Shown here: positions 61,028-64,000 of the stretch, piece after piece
Layout of the letters: every line of letters begins with the position of its first letter
Numbering within the stretch: position 1 is the stretch's first letter
From: Isoetes taiwanensis
Taxonomy: Eukaryota > Streptophyta > Lycopodiopsida > Isoetales > Isoetaceae
Assembly: GCA_021234155.1 (NCBI GenBank)
Contig: JAJEKV010000013.1
Coordinates: forward strand, 13,807,877-13,871,876
Direction of reading: 5' to 3'
Length of the DNA: 64,000 nucleotides
Position numbers and translations under genes: made by a program
The notes under the pieces: model-generated
Databases searched by the model: none
Told to the model about the DNA's origin: nothing
Seen by the model: only the letters and a program-made list of their open reading frames with translations

Positions 61028-61752
61028 GTACATCTTTCATCCTTTCTCTATGTTCTCAACTATTGTTTGTAAGAAGTCTCAGATGAGCTAATTTGCTCTG
61101 TGTATAAGAATGAGGTTTGGGCATCGCCCCTGGTTTATTTAAACAGTGAGAAGCTTTATCCTTAGAAGGACTATGAAACACTCAAGTTCTTTCGCATGAA
61201 GAGCAGGAGGTGGACTCTCATTACCTCTTGTCAGCTATGCGTGGAAATTGTCTCATGCTTGTAGAAAGAGAAATTTGTCTAGAGGCACTCACATGATGTT
61301 AAAAGAAATTAAACAGAGTTACTTAGGCACTGCAGATTCATATGGAATAGTAAGACTTGAGAGAGATATGAGCTAGTGGACAATGTATGTCCTATCCAGC
61401 GTGGAGCAATCATAAGCCAATTCATTGTGGTTCATGTATGCATAAGCTATATATTTTCTGACACAACACGGAAGCAAGAGACAAGGCATGCAAAAGCTGC
61501 TAGTTGTCAATGACTTCAAACATGCGTTCGACCTGTGAAGAAATAACTGTATGCATCTTGTGCCAGATTTCTTACCTTCAGATTTGGGATCACAACTATT
61601 GTTTAACCTGCATGCTTTCTTAGGACCATCTTAATAGTGTTCCTTGTCTCTGTATTTAGTTGGATAAATAGTTCCATTACGATCAAACTGATCTTTCTAG
61701 TTGGCAGGTCGAAAGGCCTCAGAAAGCAAGTTTATTTTGTTTTCCACTTGTT
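61028..61752. other. IFT144 intron, no further exon seen
   Basis: The next expected solenoid exon is not present before the copia element, so this should be intron sequence. Confidence 0.4.
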
Positions 61753-61822
61753 TTAGTTACAGCGGTAGAGCACTTGCCCTGCAAGTAGTAGTTCCTGCGT
61801 TTGCAGCCAGTCTATTCCCAGT
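61753..61822 (+). repeat. tRNA-Ala-like head, probable SINE remnant
   Basis: AGCGGTAGAGCACTTGCCCT with loop CCTGCAA resembles the D and anticodon arms of tRNA-Ala(UGC), and CCTGCGTTTGCAGCCAG a decayed T arm / B box. The mismatches argue against a working tRNA. TGGTATCAGAG follows at 61831, an LTR-style PBS word, so a solo relic of an older LTR element may abut it. Confidence 0.4.
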
Positions 61823-61931
61823 TTCTGACATGGTATCAGAGTGAAGGTTGGCTGGCCCACTTTACCACAAGTTTCATGAAAGCTTACAGAGATATAGTGG
61901 GCACTTTATGGCTGTAGTTATTTGACATGAA

Positions 61932-62144
61932 TGTTAGACTCATGCTGGCTTGTCAGTGATGACGTCACACTGCTGACCTGTCAGTGCACGCCTATTGCTG
62001 ACGTGGCACTGCACGCTTGTTGCTGACGTGGCACTCTTATATAAGCCACAGTCGTGCAGTTGCATGTTGGACGTTTTCCTAGTTTTCTAGACATTGATCT
62101 TTGTATTGCTGTCTTTTAACCATGAATACATTCGAAAGCTTTCA
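61932..62144 (+). repeat. 5' LTR of the copia element
   Basis: It starts TGTTAGACTC and ends CTTTCA, directly before the PBS. TTATATAAG (62037-62045) is the likely TATA box. U3 contains repeated TGCTGACGTGGCACT-like units (61980-62035). The left end is inferred from the TGTTA start. Confidence 0.7.
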
Positions 62145-62156
62145 TGGTATCAGAGC
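62145..62156 (+). promoter_or_regulatory. Primer-binding site TGGTATCAGAGC
   Basis: It follows the LTR with no spacer; complementary to initiator methionine tRNA. Confidence 0.88.
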
Positions 62157-62494
62157 GGGGCATGGTCGGAAGATGGCATACGGCTTTGGAAATTCGTTGG
62201 AGATGTCGGATTGAGGATTGTAAACCAGTTTTCGTCTCTTTTCGTCCATTTTTAGATCAGTCGTGAAGATTTTGCTATTTTTGGCAAAAAAAATCTGTCA
62301 CCGTGGCTTTTGTGTGAGAGATATCTGGATTTCGGCAAAATTGTGCCGATCTTGGTGTTTCTCTCAGCAATCTAGTCGTCTACATAGGAAAAGCTTTAGA
62401 TCCATTGATCTTTGGCTTTCTTGACACGGTTTGTCATAAATTCTGTCTGGCTGGGATTATCTTTACTCTTCTCAATCTCAGATTCGATTTGGTC

Positions 62495-63255
62495 ATGGCT
62501 GCCATACATTCTTGGAAGTTTGTAGCAGCAAATTTGCTTGATGGAGACAATTATTATCCTTGGAAAGATAATTTAGAAATCAATCTTCAGTTGAATGATC
62601 TAGGAGATGTGCTTCTGCCTACATGGTCTCCTCTTACTCCAGAAGACCAAAAGAAGGATAATCTTGCATTATATATGTTGAAGGCTACTGTTTCAGATGC
62701 ATTTAAGAGAGATCTTAGAGGCATTTTCAGTTTTAAAGATGCTCTTCTCTTAAGCAAACTTGTGTACAAGCAGGAGCTGGTCAGCAGTTAGCAATTAAGG
62801 GTAAGATGAATAGTCTTAGATTGCAAGATTGTTCTAATATGAAAGATTATATAGAACAGCTGAAGGCGCTAAAGGAGAAGTTATTTGGAGCTGGTGGAAC
62901 TATTGATGATCCAACCTTGATCATGTATGCTTTGCAAGGCTTGACCAGAGATTACAAGAGTATTTCTGATTATTATAAGATGAAGGCCAAGATCAAGATT
63001 CCTTTTAGTCAGTTTCAGCAGCAACTACTTGATGCAGAACTTGAAAACAAAAGGCATGATCAACTTGAGTCAGCTCATTTTTCAAAGGTTCAATCTCTTC
63101 CTAGTGTTTCAAAAACTTTGCCTACATCTTTGCCTCCCACAAGTTCCGTGGCTGCCCCAGTTTCTAAATCCGTGGCTGCTCCAGTTTCTCAACCCTTTCT
63201 TTGCTGGCACTGTGGCAAGAAAGGTCATTATAGGAAAGATTGTAGGCAATTGTAG
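62495..63255 (+). pseudogene. copia gag (frameshifted) with zinc knuckle
   Basis: ATG 62495 opens MAAIHSWKFVAANLLDGDNY, the start of the copia-type Gag (later WKDNLEINLQL). A one-base shift near 62760 moves the frame, after which MNSLRLQDCSNMKDYIEQLK and LQGLTRDYKSISDYY follow. A Ser/Pro linker with a duplicated VAAPVSKS leads to the CCHC knuckle CWHCGKKGHYRKDC (63202-63243). A TAG at 63253-63255 ends it. Confidence 0.85.
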
Positions 63256-64000
63256 AAAGATTTGGCTCAATATCTTAAAGATCAGGCACAAAAATCTTCT
63301 GATCAGATCTCCAAACATCCGGTCTCAACTCCATCATCGATTTCTTCACCAGTTCCTTCATCACTTCCTACACAAGAACTTTCTGCTCAAGTTTCTAGTA
63401 TGTCTGTTCAAGAAATTGAGACTGAGTTTCTTAATCTAGCATCAAAAAATTTACCAGAAGATGCTTGGCTTGTTGATTCTGGAGCTACTAAGCATTTGGC
63501 AGGCAAAGCAAATCTTCTTTCAGATGTAAAGTCCTATGATCAAACAGTTGTGAAAATGGCGGATGGTAATCTTGCTCAGTCCAAAGGAAAAGGTACTGTC
63601 AGGTTTCAGACAGATCAATGTACTTCACTCACAATTGAGGATATCATTTTGGTGCGTGGCCTCTTAGTAAATCTATTGAGTGTTTCGGAATTTGATCGAA
63701 GAATGGGATATTCAGTTATTTTTACAGATGGGGAAGTTCATGTTACTCAAAAGAATCCTCTCAAGTTTGTAGACCTGCAAACTCTCACTCCAGTAGCTCG
63801 TGGACATTTGAATGATGAAGGCCTTTATATTTTGAATAACAAAACCAATTCGTTAAGTGTGGAGTCCTCTTTAGTAGCAGCAGTTCCCAAGACTTTGGAG
63901 ACTTTATGGCATGACAGGTATGCCCATATTTCTAGGGTTTGCTTCTAAGTTCAAAATGGTTGAAGGCTTACCATTGCTTAGTGGAAGTTCGCTGGATTGT
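63256..64000 (+). pseudogene. copia pol: protease and GAG-pre-integrase region
   Basis: It is in the same frame as the zinc knuckle, separated only by the TAG. The protease carries the catalytic WLVDSGATKHLAG (63475-63486 for DSGA), then VRGLLVNLLSVSEFDRRMGY. The GAG-pre-integrase motif LWHDRYAHIS lies at ~63905, followed by a frameshift with a TAA at 63946-63948; a shifted frame continues to the window edge. Confidence 0.85.

Larger units (their letters stand above)
61932..64000 (+). mobile_element. Ty1/copia LTR retrotransposon, 5' part (runs off the window)
   Basis: A 213-bp 5' LTR (61932-62144), a PBS directly after it, then gag, protease and the start of the integrase region in copia order. 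It sits in the IFT144 gene in the same orientation, presumably in an intron. At least three coding lesions are visible. The 3' LTR is outside the window. Confidence 0.88.

Noticed and set aside
61753-61822. Functional tRNA-Ala
   Set aside because: Acceptor ends do not pair and the T arm is decayed; a SINE head or relic is more likely.
61831-61846. Second copia element starting at the TGGTATCAGAG word
   Set aside because: No LTR or gag could be tied to it; the 213-bp LTR with TATA box and PBS at 62145 explains the element.

Overview
The window is nuclear DNA from a land plant. It is AT-rich and dominated by transposable elements, with spliceosomal introns, plant-type LTR retrotransposons, LINEs, Helitron termini, a family-1 UDP-glycosyltransferase pseudogene and an F-box gene. 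The best taxonomic clue is a well-preserved multi-exon gene for the intraflagellar transport protein IFT144/WDR19 at 56.6-61.0 kb. Flowering plants and conifers have lost the IFT machinery, while plants with swimming sperm (ferns, lycophytes, bryophytes, cycads, Ginkgo) need it. A fern or other flagellate-sperm plant with a large genome is my inference; the sequence does not fix the species.

Layout. 0-2.5 kb: an unrecognised minus-strand gene and related coding debris, with recurrent CGCG-stem motifs. 3.1-5.8 kb: a transposon-associated DUF8039-like exon and small repeats. 5.9-9.0 kb (minus): locus A, which holds a broken but complete histone H3-like fold, three ~74-bp imperfect palindromes at ~204-bp spacing, and a TATA-promoted acidic ORF split by a Mutator-like insertion. 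9.3-14.9 kb: a UDP-glycosyltransferase pseudogene split by a 4254-bp Ty3/gypsy chromovirus whose two 237-bp LTRs differ at one base although its interior is defective. 15-26 kb: mostly non-coding repeats, a LINE 3' end, a 450-bp TIR element and clusters of GGAAACCCTTCC. 26.1-32.9 kb (minus): a decayed L1-type LINE with both ORFs, carrying a Mutator-like insertion and a (TTA)35 tract.

33.1-36.0 kb (minus): locus B, a 1592-bp LTR with a primer-binding site, two more copies of the same palindrome, a TATA box, and an ORF that starts exactly with the histone H3 tail ARTKQTAR but is otherwise unlike H3. 36.2-42.3 kb: a third Mutator-like element, a Helitron 3' end, sparse non-coding sequence, then an intact F-box gene (minus) with a partial tandem duplication of its 3' end. 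43-56 kb: mostly non-coding, with Helitron ends, tandem duplications and LINE 3' fragments. 56.6-61.0 kb: IFT144. 61.9 kb to the end: the 5' half of a Ty1/copia element.

The most novel signal is the pair of loci A and B. They share the palindrome array and the palindromes / TATA box / short leader / ORF layout. One encodes an H3 tail mimic behind a retroelement LTR and PBS, the other an H3 histone fold. I propose that both are pieces of one large retroelement family that carries a histone-H3-like protein and accessory genes with their own promoters. The link between the two pieces is inference; the parts are visible in the sequence.
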